Positions 16,532 through 25,440 of a stretch of 64,000 bases of DNA are shown in pieces (the stretch's first letter is position 1; the number at the start of each line of letters is the position of its first letter). A program made the translations under genes and the position numbers. The stretch covers positions 1 through 64,000 of the forward strand of contig NZ_JBGFFE010000008.1 in the NCBI RefSeq assembly GCF_041224415.1. Direction: 5' to 3'. Source of the DNA: Clostridium_B lapidicellarium (lineage in GTDB: Bacteria > Bacillota > Clostridia > Clostridiales > Clostridiaceae). A model generated the notes under the pieces. It worked only from the letters and a program-made list of their open reading frames with translations. It was not told the DNA's origin and did not search any database.

Positions 16532-18445
16532 ATGTTAAGTATAACTCTTATAGACGGTAAAAAAATAGAAGTGGAGAAGGGTCCAAAGGTAATTGATGTG
16601 GCCGGAAAATTGAGTACTTCTCTGAAGAAAAAAGCACTTGGAGCTAAATTAAATGGAAAAGTAGTTGAACTCAATCAGCCGATAAATGAGGACTGTAAAC
16701 TTGAAATCCTAACTTTCGATGATGAAGACGGTAAAAAGATATTGAGGCATACTGCTTCCCATGTGCTTGCTCAGGCCATAAAGAGACTTTATCCGGAAGT
16801 TAAACTTGCCATAGGGCCTGCCATAGATTCGGGATTTTACTATGATGTGGATGCAGATTTTTCATTTACACCGGAACTTTTGGTTAAACTTGAAAATGAA
16901 ATGAACAAGATAGTAAAAGAAAATATTAAATTGGAAAGATTTGAACTTCCGAGAGAAAAAGCTATAGAGTTCATGAAAGACAGAAAAGAACCATATAAAG
17001 TACAGTTGATAAAGGATTTGCCGGAGGATGCAGTCATATCTTTTTACAAACAGGGTGATTTTGTAGATCTCTGTGCAGGGCCGCACTTACCTTCTACCGG
17101 AAAGATAAAGGCGATAAAACTTCTTTCTATAGCAGGTGCTTATTGGCGTGGGAACGAAAAAAATAAGATGCTGCAGAGGATATATGGAACTGCCTTTGAA
17201 AAGAAAAGTGATTTGGAAAACTATTTAAAGATGATGGAAGAGGCTAAAAAGAGAGATCATAGAAAACTGGGCAAAGAATTGGATCTTTTCAGCATGCATG
17301 AAGAAGGACCCGGATTCCCGTTTTTCCATCCAAAGGGAATGATAATTAGAAATGAACTTCAGAATTTTTGGAGAAAAATGCATAGAAAAGCCGATTATGA
17401 TGAGGTAATGACTCCAATTTTATTAAATGAGGAGTTGTGGCATCAATCGGGACATTGGGATCATTATAAGGAAAATATGTATTTTACTAAAATAGACGGC
17501 GAAAATTATGCTATAAAGCCTATGAACTGTCCGGGAGCTATACTCATCTATAAAAACAGCATACGTTCTTATAGGGACCTGCCTAAGAGATATGCTGAAA
17601 TGGGAATTGTGCACAGACATGAGAAGTCAGGGGCACTTCACGGACTTATGAGAGTAAGGTGCTTTACTCAGGATGATGCCCACATATTTGTGGCAAGGGA
17701 TGACATCACTCATGAAATCACTCAGGTTATAAAACTTATAGATGATTTTTACAAGGTATTTGGATTTGAATATTTTGTTGAACTTTCAACAAGACCTGAA
17801 AATTCCATGGGAACTAAGGAAGAATGGGACGCCGCAACTGACGGACTTAAAGATGCACTTAAAGTGTCCGGCCTTGATTATAAGATAAATGAAGGAGATG
17901 GGGCTTTTTACGGACCCAAGATAGATTTCCATTTAAAAGACTGTATTGGAAGGACATGGCAATGTGGAACAGTGCAGTTGGATTTCCAGATGCCGGAGAA
18001 ATTTGATCTAACTTATATAGGGGCGGATGGAGAAAAACACAGACCGGTTATGGTACACAGAACTGTATTTGGTTCCATAGAGAGATTTATAGGAATACTC
18101 ATAGAGCACTATGCAGGAGCATTTCCAGCTTGGCTTGCACCGGTACAGGTAGAAGTCATGGATATTACAGATGATCAGAAGGACTATGCAGATAAGATAA
18201 TCAAGGAGCTTAAGGATGAGGATATAAGAGTGGAAGCTGATCTCAGAAATGAGAAGATAGGCTATAAAATAAGAGAAGCCCAGATGCAGAAAGTACCTTA
18301 TATGATTATTTTGGGAGATAGAGAAGTGAAGGAAAAGGGTATATCTGTGAGAAGTAGAAAAAATGGAGATTTGGGTTCCATGTCACTGGATGATTTTATA
18401 GCGAAACTTAAAGAGGAAATTTCTCAAAAAGTGAGTGATGTATAA
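16532..18445 (+). CDS. thrS: Threonine-tRNA ligase
   Basis: This enzyme charges tRNA-Thr and edits mischarged Ser-tRNA. The 637-residue protein is full length. It has an N-terminal TGS domain (about 1-62), the editing domain with HTASHVLAQA and CAGPH, and a class II catalytic core. The core has the zinc cysteine in MNCPGA, the motif-2 region VHRHEKSGALHG and the closing motif 3. An anticodon-binding domain ends the protein. AAGGAGG lies 8 bases before the ATG. Expression is under the T-box leader directly upstream. Confidence 0.97.
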   Translation: MLSITLIDGKKIEVEKGPKVIDVAGKLSTSLKKKALGAKLNGKVVELNQPINEDCKLEILTFDDEDGKKILRHTASHVLAQAIKRLYPEVKLAIGPAIDSGFYYDVDADFSFTPELLVKLENEMNKIVKENIKLERFELPREKAIEFMKDRKEPYKVQLIKDLPEDAVISFYKQGDFVDLCAGPHLPSTGKIKAIKLLSIAGAYWRGNEKNKMLQRIYGTAFEKKSDLENYLKMMEEAKKRDHRKLGKELDLFSMHEEGPGFPFFHPKGMIIRNELQNFWRKMHRKADYDEVMTPILLNEELWHQSGHWDHYKENMYFTKIDGENYAIKPMNCPGAILIYKNSIRSYRDLPKRYAEMGIVHRHEKSGALHGLMRVRCFTQDDAHIFVARDDITHEITQVIKLIDDFYKVFGFEYFVELSTRPENSMGTKEEWDAATDGLKDALKVSGLDYKINEGDGAFYGPKIDFHLKDCIGRTWQCGTVQLDFQMPEKFDLTYIGADGEKHRPVMVHRTVFGSIERFIGILIEHYAGAFPAWLAPVQVEVMDITDDQKDYADKIIKELKDEDIRVEADLRNEKIGYKIREAQMQKVPYMIILGDREVKEKGISVRSRKNGDLGSMSLDDFIAKLKEEISQKVSDV

Positions 18446-18463
18446 GATTGGAAGAATTTGATG

Positions 18464-18492
18464 TTGACTTGCAGTGACAAAAATAGTATAAT
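18464..18492 (+). promoter_or_regulatory. Promoter of the infC-rpmI-rplT operon
   Basis: TTGACT (18464-18469), a 17-base spacer and TATAAT (18487-18492) sit just after the thrS stop. They give infC-rpmI-rplT a transcript independent of the threonine T-box. Confidence 0.85.
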
Positions 18493-18499
18493 ATAGTTC

Positions 18500-18613
18500 G
18501 TTAAGTAGAAACCAGCCGTTTCTCACCTTACGGCATGGCCAGTAAGGTTTGTGAAAGCTTTTTATGAATTTTTATTTCATGTATGTAGAGGACGGCAGAA
18601 GCCGTCCTTTTTT
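18500..18613 (+). promoter_or_regulatory. Ribosomal-protein leader (L20-leader type) with terminator upstream of infC
   Basis: The transcribed leader contains a stem formed by CACCTTAC and GTAAGG(TTT)GTG around a GGCATGGCCA loop. It ends in a strong terminator, AGGACGGC-AGAA-GCCGTCCT, followed by a T run at about 18607-18613. The layout is that of the leader by which L20 represses infC-rpmI-rplT in Firmicutes. The exact binding structure here is inferred. Confidence 0.75.
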
Positions 18614-18640
18614 ATTTTAATGTTTTTGTTTAATTCACTT

Positions 18641-18657
18641 AGGAGGTGAAGAATATA
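18641..18657 (+). promoter_or_regulatory. Ribosome binding site and probable ATA start of infC
   Basis: AGGAGGTG (18641-18648) is followed at normal spacing by ATA (18655-18657) in the infC frame. The only in-frame GTG (18646) lies inside the ribosome site itself and has no other site upstream of it. Confidence 0.7.
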
Positions 18658-19173
18658 AAGAAAGGTTTTCTTTTAAATGATAAAATAACTGCAAAAAAAG
18701 TAAGAGTTGTTTCCAATAACGGAGGTAATAAGGATGAGATTGTGCCTTTAGAAAAGGCTTTGAAACTTGCGGAAGAGCAAAATTTGGATTTGGTTTTGAT
18801 ATCTCCGAGGGCGAATCCCCCTGTTTGTAAAATAATGAATTATGGGAAATTTATCTATGAACAATCCAAGAAGGAGAAAAAGGCTAGGAAAAAACAAAAA
18901 GTTATAAATATAAAAGAAGTAAGACTCAGTCCTACTATTGAAGAACATGACATCGACATTAAAGCGAAAAATGCAAAGAAGTTTTTGCTTACTGGAGATA
19001 AGGTCAAGGTTACTGTAAGGTTTAGAGGTAGAGAAGCCGGTCATTCTTTCATGGGTAGAAAGATTTTGAATAATTTTTATTCCAAACTTGAAGATGTCAG
19101 CTTAATAGAGAAACAACCAAAACTTGAAGGCAGAAACATGACTATGACATTGTGGACAAAGAAAAATAATTGA
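18655..19173 (+). CDS. infC: Translation initiation factor IF-3
   Basis: IF-3 binds the 30S subunit and checks start codon pairing. The 172-residue protein has the N-terminal LLNDKI segment, the linker motif SPRANPPVCKIMNYGKF and the C-terminal domain ending GRNMTM. The start is probably ATA: AGGAGG is centred correctly on it, and the in-frame GTG at 18646 overlaps that site. Rare AUU/AUA starts in infC allow IF-3 to repress its own synthesis in other bacteria. rpmI and rplT follow at 15 and 29 bases. Confidence 0.95.
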   Translation: MKKGFLLNDKITAKKVRVVSNNGGNKDEIVPLEKALKLAEEQNLDLVLISPRANPPVCKIMNYGKFIYEQSKKEKKARKKQKVINIKEVRLSPTIEEHDIDIKAKNAKKFLLTGDKVKVTVRFRGREAGHSFMGRKILNNFYSKLEDVSLIEKQPKLEGRNMTMTLWTKKNN

Positions 19174-19188
19174 AGGGAGGAAATTGTT

Positions 19189-19386
19189 ATGCCAAAAATG
19201 AAGACAAAAAGAAGTGCGGCAAAGAGATTTAAGGTTACAGGAACAGGTAAGTTAAAGAGGGCAAAAGCTTATAAAAGTCATATATTGACTAAAAAAAGCA
19301 CAAAAACTAAAAGAAATCTTAGAAAAGCGGGATATGTATCAAAAACTCAGAAAAAAATAATGAAAAAATTGATACCTTATGTATAA
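19189..19386 (+). CDS. rpmI: 50S ribosomal protein L35
   Basis: This is a 65-residue, strongly basic large-subunit protein starting MPKMKTKRSAAKRF, the family signature. Its position between infC and rplT is the standard order. A GGGAGG ribosome site precedes the ATG. It is co-regulated through the L20-type leader upstream of infC. Confidence 0.98.
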   Translation: MPKMKTKRSAAKRFKVTGTGKLKRAKAYKSHILTKKSTKTKRNLRKAGYVSKTQKKIMKKLIPYV

Positions 19387-19415
19387 GTAAAAAATTCTAA
19401 AAAGGAGGTTTTAAA

Positions 19416-19775
19416 ATGGCAAGAGTAAAAAGGGCTGTCAATGCTCGTAAACATCACAGAAAAGTGTTAAAGCTTGCAAAAGGATACTACGGCGGTAAAA
19501 GTAAATTGTTTAAAGCAGCTAATGAAACAGTTATAAGGGCTTTGAGAAATGCATATGTGGGAAGAAAATTAAAGAAGAGGGATTTCAGGAAACTCTGGAT
19601 AGCTAGAATAAATGCAGCAACTAGGATGAACGGACTTTCTTATTCGAAATTCATAAATGGAATAAAAACGGCAGGTATTGATATAAATAGAAAAATGCTT
19701 TCGGAGATAGCGATAAAAGATCCTGAGGGATTTACAGAACTGGTTAACATAGCTAAAAAACAATTGAGTGCATAG
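19416..19775 (+). CDS. rplT: 50S ribosomal protein L20
   Basis: This 119-residue, basic, large-subunit assembly protein begins MARVKRAVNARKHHRKVLK, as expected for the family, and has the usual length. It is preceded by AAAGGAGG and ends the infC-rpmI-rplT unit. In Firmicutes, free L20 represses this operon through the leader upstream of infC. The following gene, pheS, has its own promoter and T-box. Confidence 0.98.
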   Translation: MARVKRAVNARKHHRKVLKLAKGYYGGKSKLFKAANETVIRALRNAYVGRKLKKRDFRKLWIARINAATRMNGLSYSKFINGIKTAGIDINRKMLSEIAIKDPEGFTELVNIAKKQLSA

Positions 19776-19789
19776 ATTAGAACTTAATG

Positions 19790-19818
19790 TTGACAATAGG
19801 TAAAACTACAGGTATCAT
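19790..19818 (+). promoter_or_regulatory. Promoter of the pheS T-box transcript
   Basis: TTGACA (19790-19795), a 17-base spacer and TATCAT (19813-19818) start 15 bases after the rplT stop and precede the T-box leader. Confidence 0.8.
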
Positions 19819-19829
19819 TTAAAAGTATA

Positions 19830-20089
19830 GATAATAAAAAAGTTTAAATTCTTATACTGTGAAGGAGAAAGTAAGTATATTTGATATTTTTCAGAGAAAA
19901 AAAGTTAAGGCTGAAAGCTTTTTTAAAATGCTGTATGCTGAAGTTCACTCCGGAGTACTGTCTGTGAAATAAAAGTAGCAGTTGGCGGTAATGCCGTTAG
20001 ATTTTCAAAGAGAATATTATTTATATAATATTAATTTGGGTGGTAACGCGGAATGCAGAAATTCGTCCCTTGTGGGATGAATTTTTTTT
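19830..20089 (+). promoter_or_regulatory. T-box riboswitch, phenylalanine specifier, upstream of pheST
   Basis: The T-box bulge TGGGTGGTAACGCGG lies at 20037-20051. The terminator pairs AATTCGTCCC (20060-20069) with GGGATGAATT (20074-20083) and is followed by eight Ts. The specifier TTC (Phe) at 19944-19946 is followed by ACTCCGGAG, in the same relative position as in the thrS leader. Uncharged tRNA-Phe would favour read-through into pheST. Confidence 0.92.
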
Positions 20090-20124
20090 ATTTAAATTTA
20101 AAGCTGGGAAGGAGAGAATTTAAT

Positions 20125-21147
20125 ATGATTAGAGAAAAATTGGAGAAGATTAAGGAAGATGCTCTTAAAGAATTAAAGAACAGGGAAAACAGCTTCAGCA
20201 TAGAGGATATAAGAGTCAAATATCTGGGTAAAAAAGGTGAATTGACTAAGATACTGAGAGGAATGAGAAACCTTTCCCCGGAAGAGAGACCTGTAGTTGG
20301 AAAGCTTGCCAATCAAATAAGATCAATTCTGGAAAATGCCATAGAGGAAGAATCAAAAAAGGTAAAGAAACTTAAGACGGAGGAAAAACTCAAAAGTGAA
20401 ACAATCGATATAACAATGCCCGGCATAAGACAAAATATCGGGAAATGCCATCCACTTGAACAGGTTCTGGAAGATATGAAGGAAATATTCATCTCCATGG
20501 GATTTACTATAGAAGAGGGACCTGAAATTGAAAAGGACTATTATAATTTTGAGGCATTGAATATACCTAAAAATCATCCGGCTAGAGGAGAGCAGGATAC
20601 GTTTTACATAAACGACGATGTAGTACTTAGAACTCAGACGTCGCCTATACAGATAAGAACTATGGAAAAACAGAAACCACCCATAAAGATGATATCTCCG
20701 GGGAAGGTTTACCGCGCGGATTCAGTGGATGCCACTCATTCGCCTATATTTTACCAGATGGAAGGCCTTGTAGTAGATAGGGGTATAACTTTTGCAAACT
20801 TAAAGGGGACTTTGGAATTATTTGCCAAGAGGATGTTTGGAGAAAACATGAAGACAAAATTCAGGCCACATCATTTTCCTTTTACAGAACCCTCTGCAGA
20901 AATGGATGCCACCTGTTTTGTATGCAACGGCAAAGGCTGCAGGGTATGTAAGGGAGAAGGATGGATAGAACTTTTGGGGTGTGGTATGGTTCATCCCCAG
21001 GTGCTTAGAAATTGCAATATAGATCCAGAGGTTTACAGTGGATTTGCTTTTGGAATGGGTGTTGATAGGATGGTTATGATGAAATACGGCATAGATGATA
21101 TAAGAAATATGTATGAAAGTGACATGAGATTTTTAAATCAGTTTTAA
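20125..21147 (+). CDS. pheS: Phenylalanine-tRNA ligase, alpha subunit
   Basis: This is the catalytic alpha subunit of the heterotetrameric synthetase, 340 residues. It has an N-terminal coiled coil (about 1-85), the class II core with motif 2 (KVYRADSVDATHSP), and a cysteine-bearing CFVCNGKGCRVC insertion common in Firmicute PheS. Motif 3 is GFAFGMGVDRMVM. The ATG at 20125 follows GGAAGGAG. The longer frame from 20053 would read through the T-box terminator and is not real. pheT follows after 36 bases. Confidence 0.97.
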   Translation: MIREKLEKIKEDALKELKNRENSFSIEDIRVKYLGKKGELTKILRGMRNLSPEERPVVGKLANQIRSILENAIEEESKKVKKLKTEEKLKSETIDITMPGIRQNIGKCHPLEQVLEDMKEIFISMGFTIEEGPEIEKDYYNFEALNIPKNHPARGEQDTFYINDDVVLRTQTSPIQIRTMEKQKPPIKMISPGKVYRADSVDATHSPIFYQMEGLVVDRGITFANLKGTLELFAKRMFGENMKTKFRPHHFPFTEPSAEMDATCFVCNGKGCRVCKGEGWIELLGCGMVHPQVLRNCNIDPEVYSGFAFGMGVDRMVMMKYGIDDIRNMYESDMRFLNQF

Positions 21148-21183
21148 TTTAAACAATAAAATAAATGGAAGGGAGATCTTTTT

Positions 21184-23565
21184 ATGAAAGTTCCGGTAAA
21201 TTGGTTGAAAGATTATGTGAATGTAGATATTACAGGAAAAGAATTGGCAGATAAATTGACTTTGAGCGGTTCGAAGGTAGAAGAAGTGATTACAACTGGT
21301 GACGAGATTAAAAATGTAGTTACAGGGAAAATAATGAAGATAGAAAAGCACCCTAATGCAGATAAATTGGTAATATGTCAGGTAAATATAGGAAAGGATG
21401 AACTGCTTCAAATCATAACAGCTGCCACTAATATGAAGGAAAATGATGTAGTTCCTGTTGCACTTCATGGTTCTGTAATTCACGGAGGTGTGAAAATAAA
21501 GAAGGGGAAATTGAGGGGAATCATGTCAAACGGTATGTTTTGTTCTGAAGAAGAGCTGGGGATTGCCGGTGATAAGCCAGTGTATGGACTTATGATTTTA
21601 CCTTCAGACACTCCTGTTGGCAGGGATATAAAGGATATATTGAATATGACAAACACCATATTGGATTTTGAGATAACTTCCAACAGGCCCGATTGTCTCA
21701 GTATCATAGGAATGGCCAGGGAAACTGCGGCAACTTTAAATGAAAATTATAAAATGCCTCCATGTAAATATACTGCATCTTCAGATAAGTACATAAATGA
21801 TAAATTGAAGGTTGAAGTGAAAGATAAACTCTGCAGGAGGTATATGGCCAGAGGAGTGGAAGATGTAAAGATAGAAGATTCTCCCCAATGGATGCAGGAA
21901 AGGCTTTTGGAGGCAGGAGTCAGACCCATAAATAATATGGTTGATATAACCAATTTTGTTATGCTTGAAACGGGCCAGCCAATGCACGCTTATGATATGA
22001 GATATGTGAGGTCCAATAAAATAGTGGTTGAAAGATCAAAAGGCAAAGAAGAATTTATCACTCTGGACAATGAAAAAAGATTGCTGGATGAAAATATGCT
22101 TACCATAAGAGATGGAGATAGAACCATAGGTATTGCAGGAATAATGGGGGGACTTGATTCGGAAGTCAGGAGCGATACTTCGTCTATAGTATTTGAAAGT
22201 GCTAATTTCAATGGGACCAATGTAAGAGTTTCCTCTCAAAATCTGGGAATCAGAACAGAAGCTTCATCCAGATTTGAAAAAGATCTCGATCCCAATTTAG
22301 CTGAAATGGCCGTAGACAGAGCTTGCTATTTAGTAGAAAAATTGAATGCAGGTAAAGTTATGAAGGGAACTATTGACATATATGGTGAAAAAATTGAACC
22401 CGGCATTTTGAAAGTGAATTACAATTGGATAAATAGCTTTTTGGGTACTGAAATACCTGAAGATGAAATGGCCAATTGTTTGAACAAACTTGAATTGAAT
22501 ACTCAGGCTGAAGGTGAAATTCTAAAGATATATATACCTACCTTTAGAAGGAGGGATATAAAGATAAAGGAAGATATTGCCGAAGAGGTAGCACGAATGT
22601 ACGGATATGATGCCATACCTTCTACTGTAATAAAAAGTGTAAGTACCAGAGGAGGAAAAAATCCAAAACAGAAATTAGATGATAAGATATTGAGTACACT
22701 TACATCCAGCGGGTTAAATCAGTCTATAAGTTATTCCTTTATTAGCAGAAAGGCTTTCGATGAGATACTTTTACCGGAAGACAGCATCCTTAGAAATGCA
22801 GTGGCTATAAAAAATCCATTGGGAGAGGATTACAGTATAATGAGAACAACCACAATTCCCTCCATGATGGAATCTTTAAGCAGAAATTATTCCAGAAAAA
22901 ATGAACTGGCCAGATTATTTGAAATAGGTAAAGTGTATATACCGGAGGGAGATATAAACAAACTGCCCCAGGAAAAAAATATCATAACTATCGGTATGTA
23001 CGGCAAGGTGAATTACTTTAGTTTAAAGGGTGTAGTTGAAAATATATTGGAAGCATTGAATATAGAAAGATTTTCTTTTGAAAGGGAAAGCGATAATCTG
23101 ACTTTTCATCCGGGGAAAACTGCATCACTGTATATAAAGAGGGATTTTGCAGGTATATTGGGTGAAATTCATCCCGGTGTATTGGATAATTACAGGATCG
23201 ATGAAAAATGTTATGTGGCTGAATTGAATTTGGATGTGCTCTATAAATATGCAAACAGGAAAAAGGAATATAAACCGCTCCCTAAATTCCCAGCAGTTAC
23301 GAGAGATCTGGCAATACTGGTGGATGAAGATATTTTGGTAAAGGAAATAGAAGACGTTATAAAGAAACAGGGAGGAAGTATGATAGAGAGCGTAAAGCTA
23401 TTTGATGTATATAAAGGCAAGCAGGTTGCAAAAGGGAAAAAGAGTGTAGCCTATTCCATATCCTACAGGCTTGAAAATAAGACCCTCACAGATAAAGAAG
23501 TAAATAAAGTTCACGATAAGGTATTGAAGGCATTGGAACATAAGTTTGGAGCACAACTCAGATAA
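21184..23565 (+). CDS. pheT: Phenylalanine-tRNA ligase, beta subunit
   Basis: This 793-residue beta subunit pairs with PheS. In order it has an N-terminal EMAP-like tRNA-binding domain (about 40-150), the B3/B4 editing domain, and the B5 domain. A degenerate class II core and a C-terminal ferredoxin-fold anticodon-binding domain (about 700-793) follow. The length is normal and no truncation is seen. It shares the Phe T-box transcript with pheS and has a GGAAGGGAG ribosome site. Confidence 0.97.
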   Translation: MKVPVNWLKDYVNVDITGKELADKLTLSGSKVEEVITTGDEIKNVVTGKIMKIEKHPNADKLVICQVNIGKDELLQIITAATNMKENDVVPVALHGSVIHGGVKIKKGKLRGIMSNGMFCSEEELGIAGDKPVYGLMILPSDTPVGRDIKDILNMTNTILDFEITSNRPDCLSIIGMARETAATLNENYKMPPCKYTASSDKYINDKLKVEVKDKLCRRYMARGVEDVKIEDSPQWMQERLLEAGVRPINNMVDITNFVMLETGQPMHAYDMRYVRSNKIVVERSKGKEEFITLDNEKRLLDENMLTIRDGDRTIGIAGIMGGLDSEVRSDTSSIVFESANFNGTNVRVSSQNLGIRTEASSRFEKDLDPNLAEMAVDRACYLVEKLNAGKVMKGTIDIYGEKIEPGILKVNYNWINSFLGTEIPEDEMANCLNKLELNTQAEGEILKIYIPTFRRRDIKIKEDIAEEVARMYGYDAIPSTVIKSVSTRGGKNPKQKLDDKILSTLTSSGLNQSISYSFISRKAFDEILLPEDSILRNAVAIKNPLGEDYSIMRTTTIPSMMESLSRNYSRKNELARLFEIGKVYIPEGDINKLPQEKNIITIGMYGKVNYFSLKGVVENILEALNIERFSFERESDNLTFHPGKTASLYIKRDFAGILGEIHPGVLDNYRIDEKCYVAELNLDVLYKYANRKKEYKPLPKFPAVTRDLAILVDEDILVKEIEDVIKKQGGSMIESVKLFDVYKGKQVAKGKKSVAYSISYRLENKTLTDKEVNKVHDKVLKALEHKFGAQLR

Positions 23566-23728
23566 ATGTAAGTTATTCTGAGGTTCAGCTGTAAACTTCT
23601 CTGGACCTTGGAATCACTTGATGAATATTTAAACTTGAATATAATATTTAACATATACAGTATTTGTGATAAAATATTCTTATAGAGAATAGGGAGAAAC
23701 AGGATGGATCTGAGAGGGTGTTTAATAA

Positions 23729-24328
23729 ATGAATGTAGTTACGGTGTTTATAAATGGAATTGAATATAATTTAAAGGGCGACGAGCAAGAGGAATATTTA
23801 CATAAAGTAGCCAGTTATGTGGACAAAAAGGTAAAAAACATATTAGAAAATAATAGTAAATTAAGCACTTCCTCAGCAGCTATTCTATCTGCTCTTAATG
23901 TGGCGGATGATATGCTGAAGGTTAAGGATCAAAATGCTGATCTGTCAAAGCAGGTGGGAGAGCTAAAAAAAGTTGAGAAGGTTTATGAAGATCAGCTTAA
24001 TTCTTTAAAAAAACAGCTTAAATATACGGAAGAGCTCAATGAAGAGCTTAAAGAAAAATTAAAAAAAATTCAAAACAGCGGCCAGTTGAAGGAAAAGGAC
24101 AAACAAATTGAAAAACTCCAGGAGGAAATAGAAATAATAAAGGAAACCACCCAGAAATATGTAAAGGAAAATACAAAAATTGTAGAGGAAAATAAGGAAC
24201 TGAAATTTCAAATCCAATCCGAGAAGTATAAGATAATAGATCTTCAGCACAAATTAATAGAAAATCAAATAAATTTAGCAAAAGAAAAAAAACAGAAAAA
24301 TCCTCTTTTAAATAAAGGGACAAGATAG
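23729..24328 (+). CDS. zapA: Cell division protein ZapA-like
   Basis: This 199-residue cytoplasmic protein begins with the ZapA globular domain (VTVFINGIEYNLKG..., residues 1-70, with the conserved ALNVADDM helix). It continues into a very long coiled coil to the C-terminus. ZapA bundles FtsZ filaments at the division site. The family is often only 80-110 residues, but longer clostridial versions next to pheT are common. A plausible promoter is TTAACA (23648) with TAAAAT (23670). A clear terminator follows, so it is a single-gene unit. Confidence 0.88.
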   Translation: MNVVTVFINGIEYNLKGDEQEEYLHKVASYVDKKVKNILENNSKLSTSSAAILSALNVADDMLKVKDQNADLSKQVGELKKVEKVYEDQLNSLKKQLKYTEELNEELKEKLKKIQNSGQLKEKDKQIEKLQEEIEIIKETTQKYVKENTKIVEENKELKFQIQSEKYKIIDLQHKLIENQINLAKEKKQKNPLLNKGTR

Positions 24329-24330
24329 AG

Positions 24331-24368
24331 TTCGAACTGATAATAATATTAGTTCGAATTTTTTTTAT
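24331..24368 (+). terminator. Terminator of zapA
   Basis: TTCGAACT (24331-24338) pairs with AGTTCGAA (24351-24358) and is followed by a run of eight to ten Ts. It starts directly after the zapA stop and separates housekeeping genes from the glycosyltransferase island. Confidence 0.88.
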
Positions 24369-24387
24369 ATCCGATGAGCAAGATATG

Positions 24388-24396
24388 CATATAATA
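24388..24396 (+). promoter_or_regulatory. Possible late-sporulation (sigma K-like) -10 element before the glycosyltransferase genes
   Basis: CATATAATA fits the sigma-K -10 pattern CATANNNTA and also contains TATAAT. No good housekeeping -35 lies 17 bases upstream. It is 38 bases before the first glycosyltransferase ATG. Assignment to a mother-cell sigma factor is a guess based on the neighbouring spore-surface gene. Confidence 0.3.
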
Positions 24397-24433
24397 AGTT
24401 GAGAGATAACTTGTCTGGAAGGATTTATTTGTT

Positions 24434-25417
24434 ATGAAAATTTTATTTTGCATTAGGGGGGACTGTTTTAGAGATTTTGCAGGGGATTCTGTACAGCTTA
24501 TCAAGACGGCCCAGTATTTAAGAGAAAAGGGATTAGAAATTGATATAAATACAGGTTCTGTGCGTGATTATTCTCCCTATGACATAATACATCTTTTTAA
24601 TTTAACCAGGGTTGAAGAAACTTATGAATACTATAGGAGAGCTAAAGTCTATGACAAACCTGTAGTGCTGTCACCCATATACTGGAATCTAAAGAAATAT
24701 TATAGTTATACAGGAGATGAAAGAAATTTATTTTTATGGGATAAACTGGATACACATAGAAAAGAAATATTGAAAGGGTGTAAATTAATATATCCCAATA
24801 GTGAATTGGAAAATGATCAGATCCGGAAGGATTTTAAAATAGATATTCCCTACAGGGTAATTTATAATGGTGTGGAAACCAATCATAAAACTTCATATAA
24901 TTTTAAGAAAAAATATGGATTAAGGGATTATGTACTTTGTGTGGCAAGAATATGCAGCAGGAAAAATCAATTTGTCTTGAGTAAAATATGCAGCGAATTG
25001 AAACTGCAGTTAGTACTTATAGGAAGTATAAACGACATAAGTTATTTTAACAGATGCATGTCCTATAAAAATGTGAGATATTTGGGCTTTATGGATGAAT
25101 ATAGTTTATACAGTGCCTATAAATATGCAGGAATCCATGTGCTGCCGAGCTTTGTGGAAACGCCGGGCTTATCTTCTTTAGAGGCAGCCGCTGTAGGCTG
25201 TAATATAGTTTCAACTGTAGAGGGAAGTGCAAGGGAGTATTTTGGAGACATGTGCGTTTACTGCAATCCATATGATGAACACAGTATAAGAGAAGCTATA
25301 ATTGACTGCCTTAAAATTAAAAAACATAAAGAACTGAAAAACCATGTAATTGAAAATTATAACTGGAGAAATTGTATAAGTCCCTTATTTGAAAGTTATA
25401 AATGTATTGCAGATTGA
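24434..25417 (+). CDS. GT4-type glycosyltransferase
   Basis: This 327-residue cytoplasmic GT-B fold transferase has an N-terminal acceptor domain and a C-terminal nucleotide-sugar domain. The latter contains VARICSRKN and the EX7E motif in ETPGLSSLEAAA. Acceptor and donor sugars are not predictable. It is the first of three closely spaced plus-strand genes (gaps of 23 and 9 bases). They converge on a minus-strand collagen-like surface protein gene, so a role in decorating that protein is plausible. GGAAGG precedes the ATG. Confidence 0.85.
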   Translation: MKILFCIRGDCFRDFAGDSVQLIKTAQYLREKGLEIDINTGSVRDYSPYDIIHLFNLTRVEETYEYYRRAKVYDKPVVLSPIYWNLKKYYSYTGDERNLFLWDKLDTHRKEILKGCKLIYPNSELENDQIRKDFKIDIPYRVIYNGVETNHKTSYNFKKKYGLRDYVLCVARICSRKNQFVLSKICSELKLQLVLIGSINDISYFNRCMSYKNVRYLGFMDEYSLYSAYKYAGIHVLPSFVETPGLSSLEAAAVGCNIVSTVEGSAREYFGDMCVYCNPYDEHSIREAIIDCLKIKKHKELKNHVIENYNWRNCISPLFESYKCIAD

Positions 25418-25440
25418 TATAAAGCGGGAGGATACGTAAA

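Noticed and set aside
20053..20124. Extended pheS N-terminus starting at 20053
   Set aside because: It would translate the T-box terminator; the ATG at 20125 has a proper ribosome site and the family N-terminus.
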